Below are positions 33,001 to 48,000 of a stretch of DNA of 64,000 nucleotides, one piece after another. How positions within the stretch are numbered: the first letter of the stretch is position 1; every line of letters begins with the position of its first letter. The stretch is from Megaustenia siamemsis (taxonomy: Eukaryota; Mollusca; Gastropoda; Stylommatophora; Ariophantidae), in NCBI GenBank assembly GCA_032433765.1, contig JAVIAB010000092.1:36606853-36670852 (forward strand). Reading direction: 5' to 3'. The notes under the pieces were generated by a model that saw only the letters and a list, made by a program, of their open reading frames with translations, made no database searches and was not told the origin of the DNA. Position numbers and translations under genes: made by a program.

Positions 33001-36000
33001 TCTTCCTAAATACTGTTATTTTTTGTTAGCAGAAGTATTAAAGAAAATCTAATTAGTCATGACTAATGACTAAATCTTTATCAGTTGATAAAAGAATAGT
33101 TAATAGGGAACATTTTGGCCCACTCTTGTTTTTATGTATATAAGTCTACTCTGACCATCACTGCACATAAATTTAGTATACAGGTTTTTGAAATTGCTAA
33201 TGTATTTTTGGTTATTCCATTGGCCCTTAGTATTTCCCACGAGTTATCTCTATTTATGCTGCAATAAAGTTTATCAAAATCAATAAAGTTGTATTAGTTT
33301 TGCACTGCCATTCTGAACACAGTTCTACAGTGCTTACTTTTCACAATATACTTTATATTTTTATATGTTATTTCACATAACAAATAAATACAATCATTCT
33401 TAAAACTACTGTTTAAATCTATAAGAATATGAAGTATGAAATACTGAGCATCTGCATCTACATTTAGTCAGTGTCAACAGATGTTGTTAACAAAATATTT
33501 ATGTTTTACCTCAGAGTCTAGGGAAGGTCTACCATTCTCTAACACTAAAAATGCACCATTTGAAAGCCCAGCATCTATCAAAGTCAATCCTTCTCGTACT
33601 GAAATTAAAACACACACAAAGAATGAAGTTCAACAGATTAACATAAAGAACATATTATTATAACCAGCTATTGCTTTGATCACACATTATAATAGAGATA
33701 CATGTCATCGTACAATAGGTTGGATTATGCACCATTAGGACTATTAGAATTACATATGAGGTTTAATATACAAACCAAAACAAAATGCTTTTCTCTTTAA
33801 TTTTAAGTGCAATTTTATAAAAAGAATTTATGGTGAAAGACAAAAAAAAGTTCAAATTGGTAAGATAGAAAATAGCCAATAGTAAACACAATAAAATGTA
33901 TGTGTGTACTTTTATTTCATACAAATATAATGTTCATGAACTTATTATCAAGTAATATATAATTGCTATGATGAGATTAATTTTATTAACCCTTGCATTC
34001 CCCACTTACAAGGAGGTTGTAGTCCCATAGTTTTGTGATTTTCTCGCAGGCGTGTGGCTTCTGGTGATATGTTCTCAACTTTGAACAAATTCAATGCTTG
34101 CAACTTCACATTTTTTACTGTCTGAAAATTCAGTAGGTTGCTTTTATTACATTTTTCAAACAAACAGCTAGCAATAGTTTAGAATATTGTTCATGATACA
34201 AAGCTCCATGGAGAAGATAGAAACTCTTAAGACAGGACATGATTATACTAAAACATGCAGCACACTATCAAAAGCACACACAAAATATAGAGGCAAATGA
34301 AGTGGAATAATCGAGAAGAAACAAAACCATCTCAAATTAACTAATCTAACTTTTATAAATAAAAATGTATGTAATTTTAATATAATAAAATGGTAAATAT
34401 TATTTATAGCCCTAGAACATTTATTCTAATTTGCATACAACATAAGAAAAATGTGAAGAAAAATAAGCCCAAGAATTTCAATCAAAAACCCCAATTTATC
34501 ATTGCCTATGTAAATCAAATTTCATATACAAGCAAACAGTTATACAATATTCATGGGGAATTATACTTACTGCAGATGATGATGTTCGAATTTCTATTGT
34601 TTTGCAAGTATAGGGAATGTTGTTCTGAAAAGAAAAAGTTATTTATAATTTAATTAAAAAAGAGTAACAAAATCAAGCTAACAATTATACAGTTAAAAAA
34701 AAAGATAAATTTTGCTGGTTGATTGAAGCAAAATTAAAAACATTCAATTATCAAATAATAAGCTTAACCAAAATGAGTGGCACATTTCAAAAAGCACAAA
34801 TCACAAACAGAAATTATAAAATAAGGCAAAAGACATCCTTTTAATTATACAATATATTTTTTTAACAAATAATTATATTTGATTGATGAACCTACTTTTC
34901 TTGTAGCTAATTCATTGGTTTCATTTGGATGAGAACATAACTGACGACTCGCAAAAACTCAAGCTACAAGAAGAATCTGGAATCCAGCAAAACACAAGGA
35001 GGAAGGCATAGTTAAGTTAATGGATAAGATGCTATATTTAACTCATGAGCTGTCAGCATCATCAAGTTGCCCACTCTTTGTTATTACAGATGCCTGAATT
35101 TAGATTACAGGATCCATGTGTTTGAAAGAGATGATAAAGATGGACAGAACAGAATATTAAAATGTTTAAGAAGCTGTAAAATGTTTAGTGCAGTAATCAT
35201 TAATGGGAGAGAAAATGTGGATAAGCAAATTGCATGTGGCCAGAAGCAATGAAGTCCTCATGAAATGAGGTCTCAGTTGAAAACTATAGCTCAAAACAGA
35301 AGTTCAAACAATTTACACTAGTCATTTTAAACTGGAAACAAAAAAATGAATCATAACATTCACTAAAATGAAAAAAATTTCACCTCAGAAAGTCTGTTTT
35401 GCAATGATATGGACCACTCTGGAATATTCAAAGCTTCAGAATGTAGCTTTTTATGTTCTGAGTTCTCAGGAGTCAGATTGGTATCTCTGTAATTACAAAT
35501 ATTTAAAACTTATTACTGCCATTTTGTTTCTGATTGGAACACAAATGGTGGTACTTTTGTAATACTGTAGCATTAAACACAAAATATACAAGATTCTTCA
35601 TTACTTGGGTATCTGCTTGAAAAACTGCCCAACCGGGAGGACTTGCAACGCTAGGTCTTCCATATTAACAGACTCCACCACTATGGTGATCCTCACTATG
35701 TTAGCCAGTCTTTTGATGCAGATTGCTACCACTGAGTCCAAATTTGAGGTGACGTAAGATCTTGATCAGCTGGCGGCTGCTGATCTTACCATAGAGACCC
35801 CAGGTCACCAAGGTCATGCTCCACAATCTTATGATCAAATATATATAGTTAAATGTATGTTATTCACTTAACAAAAATTATTCAAAATATATCTAAAGAT
35901 TAAATTATCTAATATGAGCAAATACGCACTTGTGGGATAATGTATATATCACAGTGTCGCCATCCTTGAGTCCAACAGAAGTAAGAGTGGTGTCACATGA

Positions 36001-39000
36001 CTTTGGCAGATTTACTTTCACCTTGGAGCCATTTTCTCCAGACTTGGATAAATAAAGATAATATATTCTGATTATAGTCTACACACCAAAACAATAAACA
36101 ATCTATCTATCTATCTTTCAAAACAATAAGCAATCTATCTATCTATCTTTCATTCGCCTGAAGTATTGTTTATATCTGAAATGTCGTTTCCTGTATAAAT
36201 TTTACTGTCTTTTGTAATTCTTGCAGTGGCCCATATAGTTTTGTCTGTAGTGTTGTATCTATCTATCTATTTATTGACCTTTCGAGCCGTAGCCGGCCCA
36301 TAGGGCGTAGACCAAGATACTCCTTCTCTTATCTGAATTTTTTGTTCTGGCAGTTTTCAATTCTTTTAAAGATATTTTATCAAATCTCACCATTTGTCTC
36401 TGTTCTGTGCAAGCAGCTCTATCTCATTGAGGGAGCCAATTCCTGCTGCTCTTGCCTCTCTCATCAATGTTCTTCTCAGTGTCTCTCTGGGTCTTCCTCT
36501 TTTTCTCTTACCTGTTGTTTCCCATATGAGGGCTTGCTTTGCTATTCGGTTATTATCTCTTCTCATCACATGTCCAACATATGACCATAGTCTTTTCTTT
36601 ATTACTGAAGATATTAGTGGTTGATTGGCGATTTCTCTAATTTCCTCGTTTGTTTTGAATTCGTTCCACGCTATACCAAGTATTTTCCTTAGACATTTAT
36701 TTTCAAATGCGTTCAACTTTGTTTCTGTATCTCTTGTTGTTTTCCAGCTTTCATACGCATACGTGAGGGTAGATAGTACATTTGATTTGAATAGTCTAAG
36801 TTTTGTGTTTGTGTTGATGAGTTTTGATTTCTACAACTTTTCAAGGCTTCTGAAAGACTTTGCTGCTTTAGCTATTCTGATTCTAATTTCTTTGCTTGTA
36901 TCCCCTTCTCGATCAATGTGACTTCCAAGATAGGTAAAGTAATCGATCTCTTCTACTGGTTTGTTTTCTATGTATATTTTGTCATCTGTTGGAATTAAAC
37001 TTTTCATGACTTTAGTCTTTTCATGATTGATCTCAAGGCCAATTTTGCTGGCTATTGATGATAGTTAATTTGTGTTTTCCTGCATCGTTTTTATCATGAT
37101 ATGAATGGTTGGTACACATAGATAGAGGCCTCTAAATTTCAAGAACTAAGGTGAATTTATTGACCAGATCATGTGGGTTTAATGACAATTACAAAACGGA
37201 TGTGCTTGCCATAAAGGTACAATGGTGGACTCATGAAGAGGGGAGAGATAATAAGATTGACTGCACAGCTATTGAAGAATGCACTTGCAACTTAAGAACT
37301 TATCACCTTCAAGCTTTAGGTCAGCCTAAAGTGCAACTATGTTGATTTGTAATCATGATAATCAATTAATCAAAGAAGTGTACCTCTACATTTATTATTT
37401 ATTTCTAATAAAAAATATAAATGGAATCAGAAGATATGCATATCTTATATCACCTGCTGAAACAGCTGAGCACCTATGTACTGTTGCCAGTTATACAAAC
37501 CAATAACCTCCAGCAACAGAAGCACCTTGAGTAACTGCCATATCTTTTGATTTAGAAAAACAACTCCATTATCAATAACTAAGACACACTGCAAATAACT
37601 AAAAAAAAATGTATTACCTTGTACACCATTAAGTGAAATGTCTCCAAACCAATTGATTCTGTCAAGAGTGTGTACATGTCTGAGAGTGTTTTGCTCTTGG
37701 CCAGTGTGACCACATACAACAGATTGTCATCTTCATCTTTGATCATAAATTGAAATGGTTCACAATGTTCCCCACAGTCAACAAATCTGTCATTCATCTG
37801 CAGAAAAAAATCAAACTAGTCTGACAAAACTCAGCAAACACATTTCTCATGCACAATTTAAATATTCACTGGCTTTGACTCCACACCATATATTTGTAAG
37901 TGTTAGCTGAATTCTCTGTAAAATTCATGTCTACCAAAGTTTATAACAAGAAATATAATTTATTTTAACAACATGGGAGCTTTCTTCTTATTTCTTCACA
38001 TCCTCTTGTATCCATTTGCGTGTCAAGGGAGATACAAAGTTCTCGTCCTTGCCCTTCTGGCAGCATCATTGTCAATTTATGTTGTTGTAGCATTTTTTGT
38101 ATGTTGTTAACCCATTTTACTCTGGGCCTGCCTCTTGCTCTTCTCCCTTCTCTTTAATGTACGCTTTATATGGTAGGGAAGTCCATGATTTTCTTTCTAG
38201 ATAAAAAACCAATTTATTTGTTTTAGTAAGTAGCTTACGATTGGTTCAATGCCTATTCCATCATAGGGTACTTGATAATACTATTGTTTTATTCCAATTA
38301 TATACACTTTTTTTTACATTATTTTTTTTCTATTACCTTTCAAATGCTCTCTACTTGTTAAAGAAAATATTGACATTGGTATCACAGCTTGAACATAAAT
38401 GATTCGAGTTAAAATAAAAAACAAACATGCTTTACAGTAACTAATGTTTACCACTGCTCCATTCCACACAAAAAGAAGTGTGTCTGATGTCACACCCATA
38501 TCCTTCAACTGACTGTTTTCATCTGAAAACAAAGACAATGTCTTTACTTGTGTGCAACAAATGAAACTAATGAATTTATAAACTATATCACTATTTTTAT
38601 TTAAATTGGTTTTTTTCTATTGTATCTCTCCATTAAAGACTATCATTAATGAAAAATAAGACTTTCAGTCTTGACTGTATAGGAGCCAGTGGTGGGGTGT
38701 ACTAAACACTCCAAAGTATGGTGACAGCCTTACAAGGAAGGAACACAGCACAATAATGACGTTTAAGCCTGTGGCCTTCTTCAGAATACAAGGACAACGA
38801 CAACAAATGGTGAAGCACAATTATCCATAATTACATGTTAGATGATCAAGTGGAGGGCGAGAAAAGTAGGATGTTGAAATAAGAAAGGAGAGGGAAGAGA
38901 GAAATGAATACTACATGAGGAGAGGTAGGATGGGCGTCAAGATATATAAAATAGAATAAGAGAAAAATATAAAAAAAGAGAAAAATGTATCATAAAATGC

Positions 39001-42000
39001 ACTTAGCTTAAAACAGCAAGTCTGCCCTCCGTGCTGGACCACATTAGAATGACTTTTACGGATGTGTCTAGAAAGTAACATGTGACTGAAACACGCAAGG
39101 ACAAGAGGACCTGTGTGGCGGGAAAACAAATCAGAAAAGGGGGGGGAGAGAGAGAGAAAGAAAGAAAGATGAGCGAAGCTGCCAAACTACTATCTTCATT
39201 GTCTTGGCAAAGGTACCAAAGTCTGAGAAGCTGAGAATAGGGAACAGAGTTCTTACAGGATGTTGGGTGAGAGGAGTCACTGTGACCACACTTGACTGTA
39301 TATACTGACGGACGATTCAAAAACTTTAAAGATAGATATTCAATTACCATCAAAACAATAACAACAGAAAAATTATTTCAGAGTTTATGTAATGACATCT
39401 ACGGCACTTGAATAGGTTCTCAATTTTTAACAAAACTTAATATTTAACACACACTTTTCATAGCTCCTGTAATATTTCAAAAATATTACTTAACTCAGCA
39501 AGTCCTGTACATGTTTACATCTTGGTCAAGTGAAGTGATGTCTGTACCCGAGAGAGAACTCGTATGACTGGTTACAGAAGCCAATTTGCTAAAGAATTAT
39601 CACTTTCCCATCATTCCCTTCTCTATTCTTGTCTTTTTACCCCTATAGTAGAATAGACTGTCAACAAAAACCCTCCAATTCCTTCTGTGTCTCTTCTAAT
39701 CTTCTCCATCAATAATGTATCTCCTTATTTGTCACAAGGCTTCATCTCCAAGTGTTTCTAACTTTTCATGCTTCCTACTTTTCCTCTGGATTCCAGGTTG
39801 TCTGGTGATGCTTGTAGCTGGCCAAAGTATGAGTCTTAACCATCATCTTGAACTTATTTCTTCCATTGTGGGTTCACTTACTTTGAGTCCTATAAAAATG
39901 CTCTATCACACAACTTTCATTACATAATCTTACAAAATTGTTTGTGTAGATGTTTCCTCATATCACATTGTATTAGATTATTCTATTAAAATCTTCTACA
40001 CATAACAGTCCACATAAATCTTATGCCTTCAAGATATATATTATAAAACGTGGACCTTAACGACTAAAGAAAAATGAAAAATCATCACAAAGGAATTAAG
40101 ATGCTTAAATAATAATGCTGAACAAATAAGAAAACAAATTCATAAATGGTAATTTAATAGGGAAAGAGTTGAGGTAACATCTGAGTTGGTTTACATTAAG
40201 AAGGAACAAATCAAATGGTTTGAGCATGTAACATGATCACCACCAGGCAGCATCCCTCAGAAAAGGTTAACATTCAACGTTGATGGAAAAGCAGCTATGG
40301 TAAATGATGGATCAATCAAATATCTGACATCACAATAAGTGCCACGTACAAGGTACACCAGAGCATAGGGCTAAACACTCAATTTTCCCTTAACACTGAA
40401 AAATAACAGAATAAATAAAGTAAAGTATTACCAAGCAATAATCTTCTTCTTCTTCTTTTCTCTTTTCACAGATATTTAAAAGGTGTCGTGGTTATATCAT
40501 TTGTCGTTCTTGAGCTGCTCGAACTGTCTGAATTAGTGATTTTCCTTTGTTATTATATGTCTCTGTCACTCTATCCATCTTCTTCTGGGTCTTCCTCTTG
40601 GTCTTTTTCAATGCATTCTCAAGAAGAATGTCCTTGATGGTGATTGGTAAGGATTTATTCTGACCAGGTGGCCAAACCATTTAAGTTGATGTTCTATATC
40701 ATGTTCTTGGCAGGGTTTAGTTCCTACCATTTTTACCAAGCAATAATACACACATATATTAGCAGCCGACAGTAAATTTGAAACTTGAGGAGGCCACACA
40801 GAAAACTGAATTATTAGGCTGACCTGATAATTTGCAACATAAACATTGCTGTAATTTATGCTAAGTAATATAGTGTCTTTAATTATTGGCCTAAATCATA
40901 ATTACATCATAATATCTTTGTTATTTGCATTATAAGTTATGAAAAAAACATGGTTTTGCTGTTAATTAAAATCTCTTCACTCTTACACTTTTGTTCAGGT
41001 TTTTTTTTAAATATAAAGACACAGCACAGTAATTCTTACAGGAGGCACTTCATAAATTTTCCTCCTCATCAGCACTACTTCTATTTGTTTTAATAGAAAG
41101 ATAGAATGTCATCTGATTTGTCATTCTTTTGTAGCCATGGAATGGGGAAGTAATTGTTGATGTGGCTGACCTAGTTCTCATACACATTGCAAGGCCGATA
41201 GATGCCGGAGTACAGTTGTAGTAGGTGTGACCTCCATAGACACTAAAGCTTATTAGTAGCAGCTTGAGTTATCTGAACTACATCATGGCTATACTAGAAA
41301 ATACAGTGGCTGGTTCTACATTGACATTTAACTCATTGAGCTGGAATGTGATTGTGGTATGTATTCTGTTAAAATAACAAAGGAGCCGTGGCCTACGTTG
41401 CCCCCTGAAATAATATCTGAAAATAAATATATAAATATATATTTGTGTGTGTGCTAAACTTCAAATAAATGTTTTCATGCAATAAGGTACTAAAAACACA
41501 TTTCAGTTTACAGTATAAGTGTTTTCATGTGATTTATGGATTTTTAAATATAGTGCACACTTACCAACAAGCTCATCATATAAGTGATAGCCTCCACATC
41601 TTGCCTTCATTCTATGCACAGAGAAGTTATGAACTCCATCATCCACCATTACCTAGCAAAAACAAAAATAATTGGTCTAATATGAATTTGGAAATGTCAA
41701 CTTGAAAATGTTTAACAAGTGATCAATTTATGACTGCTGATATATCCAAAGAGCTGATCACAGACCTGAAATTTAAATGAACATTCTTTATGAAGCAGCC
41801 TTGCACTCTCACAACCTAGCGGGGCACATATGGAATCTTTTTGATTGATTTTATTTGCAGTCTTCAAGAAATGAATGAAGTAGTAGCTTTCCTGCTAGAC
41901 CATCAGTGCACTTAGTTGCCATTTTCTATCACAACTGTGTCCTGAAGACACTTGTTGTTTCCCCATACTGTGTGCAATGTGCACATGTTTTTGTCTCCTT

Positions 42001-45000
42001 TACCTAGCTCCTCAAAATTGGTGCTATGTCTTTGTACTTTATTCTTTTCGTGATCAAACCTCATGATCAGCAGTTGCAAATGTCTGCCCCCATGTGTAAT
42101 GATTGACTTTGTTTGGTTTGACGTGAAAAAATTATGAAAATTTACAATGAAACAAGCGGCTGATGAACCAAGCACTTCAACAAGAAAGCGAAGTAGGTCT
42201 AGGCTTTTTACATTCCAACAGGAGATCGATACTTTGGTTGATTCAGACTTTGAGGAGTCAGATTTTCATAAAAAATACGTTCCCAGTTCAAGTGACACAG
42301 ACAGTGAGAGTCTGGGTGAGAGGAGAATCTTGAACTTTATAGATATACAGCTAGATTGATAGTAAGAGATGTTGGGCGTATCCCTCAAATAGATGATGGG
42401 GGTACCTCAGTGTGAAACAAGGCTCATCCTGCTGGATGGATTGACACACAAAGGTGGAATATTGGTACTAGATGAAAGTTAGACCTATTTTCTACAATGT
42501 CTCCAAGTTCTATATTATTCTAACCACTTGTTTGCATGTAACTAACATTTTTCTATATCATGTCGGTTTTTTCTCTATAATGCTCAGGAGCCCAGGTATA
42601 TGGGACAATTAGGTTCAGGGCCTCAGGACTGGTGGGGTTAATCCTCTTCATTGTTTGCCCTTAAAAGGATGTTGCATGGGTGTGTTGTGGTTTACAGCAA
42701 GCTGTGATATCTGCACCTTTCGGTCCAACACATCCAACTTCGGTATGATATTTTGTAATTCCAGCCTTCTCTTTCTGATCCCTATTTTCTTGGCCAGACT
42801 GTTTAGCCTGTTACAAGAGCCACCACAGGGAAGGTTACTGACTCTGATGCAGGCAGTCCACCATGGATCAATTCCCCAGACAATGTGTGGCGCCTTGGCA
42901 CTGTTTCTGTAGCAACTATTTAATAGTATCATAGGGACACTCAAGTACTTCCATCACCATGGTAATATGTGAACATGGCAATAAATAATTGTCTACTTTT
43001 ATAGAATATGTGTAAACAAATTCACTTTAAACACAGACCTCTTTTGTATATCAACATTACTAACCAGTGTACACAAATTCACCTCAACACATATATTTTT
43101 TTGTATTTAAAGTGCAAAGGGGAATAAAAAGGTGTTACATAAAAAGCAAAATTTGTTTCCATTTATTTGTACAATCTATCTATCTATCTATTGACCTTTC
43201 AAGACATGGCCGACCCATAGAATAGACCAGATATTCTTTCTCTTTTTCTAATTTTTCTTTCTAGCAGTCTCAATCCTTGCAGAAATCATTTATAAAATCA
43301 CGCCAACAGTCTCTGTTCTGTGCAAGCATTTCAAATGAGGGAGCCAATTCTCGCAGCCTTTGCTTCTGGGATCAATGTTCTTCTCAGTGTTTCTCTGGGT
43401 CTGCCTCTTTTATTTTTACAATACATATCGTTTTTACATAAATACCAGAATTTAATACAGAATCAATGTTGGTTTCAACAACCAAGACATAATAAGTAAA
43501 ACTATTCCCATAATATAAAATGTGAAGTGTCATCACCACAATAGGCCACAACATTTGGAGGTGAAAAAAACCAGTGCTCTTGCTCAATGTCATTGCCTCC
43601 TCTAGCTCAGTGAGCTAAGCCTAGTACACATTCATCACTGAGTGCCATCTCCGCACCGAAAGTTGGCTACCATGGAGCGCCATTCCGCTCTGTCTCTTGC
43701 TTCTGATGGTGCAGGTTGTCATAGGCTTACTTGTCCATCTTTTGATGTTACTTGTCCATGTTAGTCTTAGTCATCCTCTTTTACCTTGTATTTTTCCTTC
43801 CAAGATTACTTTTAGTAGGCTGCTGTGTCTTTTAAAATGCCCCAAAAATCTCATTTTGTCTTGTTTGAATTGTATTTAGTAGTCCTCTTTTCATTTTTAG
43901 CTGTTTTAAGAATTCATCGTTTGTATTCTTTTCTCTCCATCCAATTCTACCTATTCTATAAATCCACATTTCAAAGGCTTCAATTTTCTGTTATGTTTAA
44001 AAGTGAGCCTAGTACACATTCTTTTTCTGGCTGAGTTAAGTAAATTCATAAAGCTGGGGTTGACCTCATGCTCACTTCATCTCTAAACCAGCACATACAG
44101 CTACAGTACTGACACTCTTAATCACAGAGCAGCTCAATGAAATTTCACATTCAACTTGCAAACTTAATAATAACAAGTTACAATGGCATAAACCCACAAA
44201 TATAAATGGATTGATATGCATAAAGCATCTACCTACTTCTTTAATTCGTGTCTTCAGGTCTTGAAATGTGCTTCTCTTGTCAATGTCAATTGAAGAGTGT
44301 GCATCTTCCACATAAATACCATTTTGGATCTGAAGCAGGCCATTATATGTAAAACTATGTGCCCAGAACACCTTAACTGTGACATTGTTGATGGCTTTTT
44401 CATAATCTTGTCTGAATTTGTGAAAAACATATTCATCAAACACTTTCACAATGAAAAAAATGGTTATATAATTTCTTACATACTAAAAAAATTCTTCTTC
44501 TGCAATGACCTGAATACTACTTCTCTTCATCATCCGCTTTTAAAAGGGCTTTAGGCGGACATAGCTGCATTGTATTGTATCACTGTTTATGGCAAGCTGC
44601 GATATTTGTCTTCATTTATTTTATTGCCAATATTTGCATTGGTCTGAAATATCTGGATTTGGCATAGCATTTTTTAGCGCTTTGTGCCTTCTCTCTGCAA
44701 TCCCTATCTCGATTGGTCAAATAGGTTACATCTGTTTTCAGGGCACCATTAGAAGTGGAGTTGGGTCTGAATAAATTCTGCTGTTCACGATTCTGACGCA
44801 ATCAGCTGTGAGTTGCTGATCAAAGGAAATCATTAAGAGATTAGCTTGCTCAAGATGACCACCAAAGCACGAAAAAGAGGAAACTTTTTAACTAGAATCA
44901 AATGCAGTTAATATTCATGCAGATAATACGTTTTATCTGATAAGATTGCCTTATTAGTCCACAAATAATTTAAGCATTCAAGAAATCCCACTGACAAATG

Positions 45001-48000
45001 TATCACATTACAAATATTGTTCACTGAAAACTTCAATTTATCATCACTCAAAAATAAAGGACAATTGAGACTATATTATCTTCAATAATATTTATTTGAA
45101 AGACAATTCCCACCATAACATCATTATTTTTTAGTTAATAATGAGTGAAATATAACAGCTATAATTACCTCTGTTTTTCTAAAGCAGCATTCAATTCATC
45201 CACCTCATTTATCAAATTTTGAGGAATCTTGTATGACTGTACACCATTGGCTAAAATATAATAGAAGACACAAAACAATCATCAAACTTAAGTTTTCAAA
45301 TAAGAAATGAAACAAATGGTTTGTGAAATGGAATGTATTTCCATATATCACTTAAACTTAACAATACAGAAATAAGTGAAGTTGAGGTCATTAAAATATT
45401 GACAGATTATCATTATCATCAAATACTATGCCTGCTGACATAGATGATCATGTCTCTTCATAACTTTTTCTCTACAGCTTGCTGCTGGCTTTATTCTAAA
45501 TATCTCCCTTAAACTGTCTGTATCTTTTTTCTCTACTTTTCTAAATTTTTTCTTCTGTCACAAATATTTCAGTTATTCCCTTCCCATATTATGGCCAAAA
45601 TATTGTTTCTTTCTGATGTCGGAAATAAGTTTTTTTTTTTTTGTTGCTGTAGCCTCCATCAGAAAAATCCTTTTTTAGCAGTCTAAGTATTCTAAACATT
45701 CTTCTGTGAAACCACTTTTCTTTCAATCTTTATAACAACTGACAGTGACAAAGAAAAGTGACTAGAATAATACAGCTAAAGTCCACCCATAGTTACTCAT
45801 CTATTGCAGAACTGTCCATCATACAGTAGTTGAGTAGTTAAAGGAGAAGGTTCTTTTCTTAAGACAAGCTGTTTGGGAGTGTGGAAATCCTTACTGTCTT
45901 TATCTAATTCACCATTACTGAAATCTGAACAACTGAAGACTAAGAAAAGTGGAAGAAGGAAAAACGGAAGAGTAATGACAAAAAAAATATATACAATTAA
46001 ATTATCATAATAAATATGTTAGAGGTAAATATATTTAAAATGTCCAAGTTAGGATTGAATTGACAATAATATACCATGACTACAAATGTACAAAGATATG
46101 TAGGGTTGCACATATTAATTTCAATTTTAAGGATAAAAACTACATAGAAACTATTTTACAAATAAAACTTTCAGCAGAATCATATATTAAAATGTCTCGA
46201 CACAGTTATTAGCAATTTAAAAAAAAACCTTTAACAAGAAGGCACTATTTTACATTATTTTCTTAAAGCCATTTCATACAGTGGCAAATATAATACAGAG
46301 GTCATATAAACAATCTTTAGTTTCATTTTTTAGTAATGTTTCTATTATCATCATCTAGCTTGTCCCTGTTAAAAATTGGCACCCATGCAGCTACTCTGAA
46401 GCTTTTTTCTGCTGCCCTACATGAGATGTCCTGCTTCTGAAGCGGTCACTAGTAGCTCACTTTTGTTATCTTGCACCCCATCTTCCTCTAAATCTACTTC
46501 TCTCGTTATCTAGAACTGTGTCTTCCAAATCATCTATTTTAGACTATTATGTCATTTTACATGACCAAAATATTTTATTTCCTTTTTTGTTCCAACATTT
46601 TTCTGGATTTTCAAAATTATTGCAAAATTTATATGTTTGTTCTTTTCTTCATCTAGGTACTCTATTCTCAGTACTCTTCTGTAACACTTCCATTTGCTTG
46701 CGTTTTGCCTGATGACTAAAGAAACACACCTATTTATCATCTGCCCTTCAATGGACATCAAGTGGAGTGTATATGTTGCGTTGTGGTTTGCAGTAAAACT
46801 GTGATATTTGCACCCTTCTGCTTCACACATTAGATTTCAGCATGCTATTTTTGAGTACCAGGTTATCTTCCCTCTTCGATTCCTAGTCGCTTGGCCGGAC
46901 TGGACAGGTTAGTCTGTTTCTGGTGGCACCACGAAGAGGTGGAGTAGGGGGGTCTGGATGGTTCTGGTTCACCGATCTGGCGCAAACCATCAGCTGTGGG
47001 TCGCTGATAGCTCTCAGCTCTGCAGCTGTTAGGCACCTTATCTCCGCACTTGCATTTTAAGACATTCAAACATTTCTCAGCAGATCTATCAATGGTTTAC
47101 ATTTAACAGTATATGTTGCTGTGGGGAAAAGGCACTTAAATAACTAAGTTTTGTTGCACTATCAATTCCCTACCTCGTGTTGTACAGTTGCTTTAATTTA
47201 TTTTATTCATAGTCATATTCAGTCTTCTTTTAATCTCCTTGGTAATCTTTCCATCGCTTGCTAGCAAGGAGCATAAATATTCAAAGCTGTCTACCATTTT
47301 CAATTTTTGTTCATTTGTACATATGACTATAATTCATAAACGTTCCTATACTTTTATTACAGTGGAAACATTTTTCAAAATGTTACTAGAAACAAAATAA
47401 AAATATGTACAATAGTAGATATGTTCTAACCAGGATCCAGTCTTTGCAGATCTTTTCTTCTGTAGAACAACATGTAAGCACTTTCCTTTCCTGAAAACTG
47501 TCTCTCTATGTCTCTGACATGAATTGGAAGTACCATTGAGTCATTGAATGAAAACCAACGCTGTCCAGGTTCAGGAATAGGAGACTGAGGTCTGGAAATT
47601 TGAAAAAGAAAAAAAGTTGTAATGTTGTCACTTATCAATTTGTGTTAAAATTGGTAACTAAAACACTTTAAACCTATTACTTCTGAGAATTGAAACACTG
47701 AATGTAATATAACACAATAAACAAACCCAAAATTGAACAATAAAGAAACAAGCTAATTTAGAGCATAAAAAATCCACAAATGTGCCTCAGATCATGGCAA
47801 ATGCCTATAACAATAAGGTACCTTTATTAATATGTTCATACAGACATTACAAAATTGTTTAAAACTGCATGTCAAGTGATTCACTGAAGAATTACAATAT
47901 AGGGTATCAATTATTTCTACATATACACCTAATATTATAATTTTTTTTAATGGTCTGATATGGCATCCAATTTATGCTGAAATGTGGGGGGAAGAGGACG

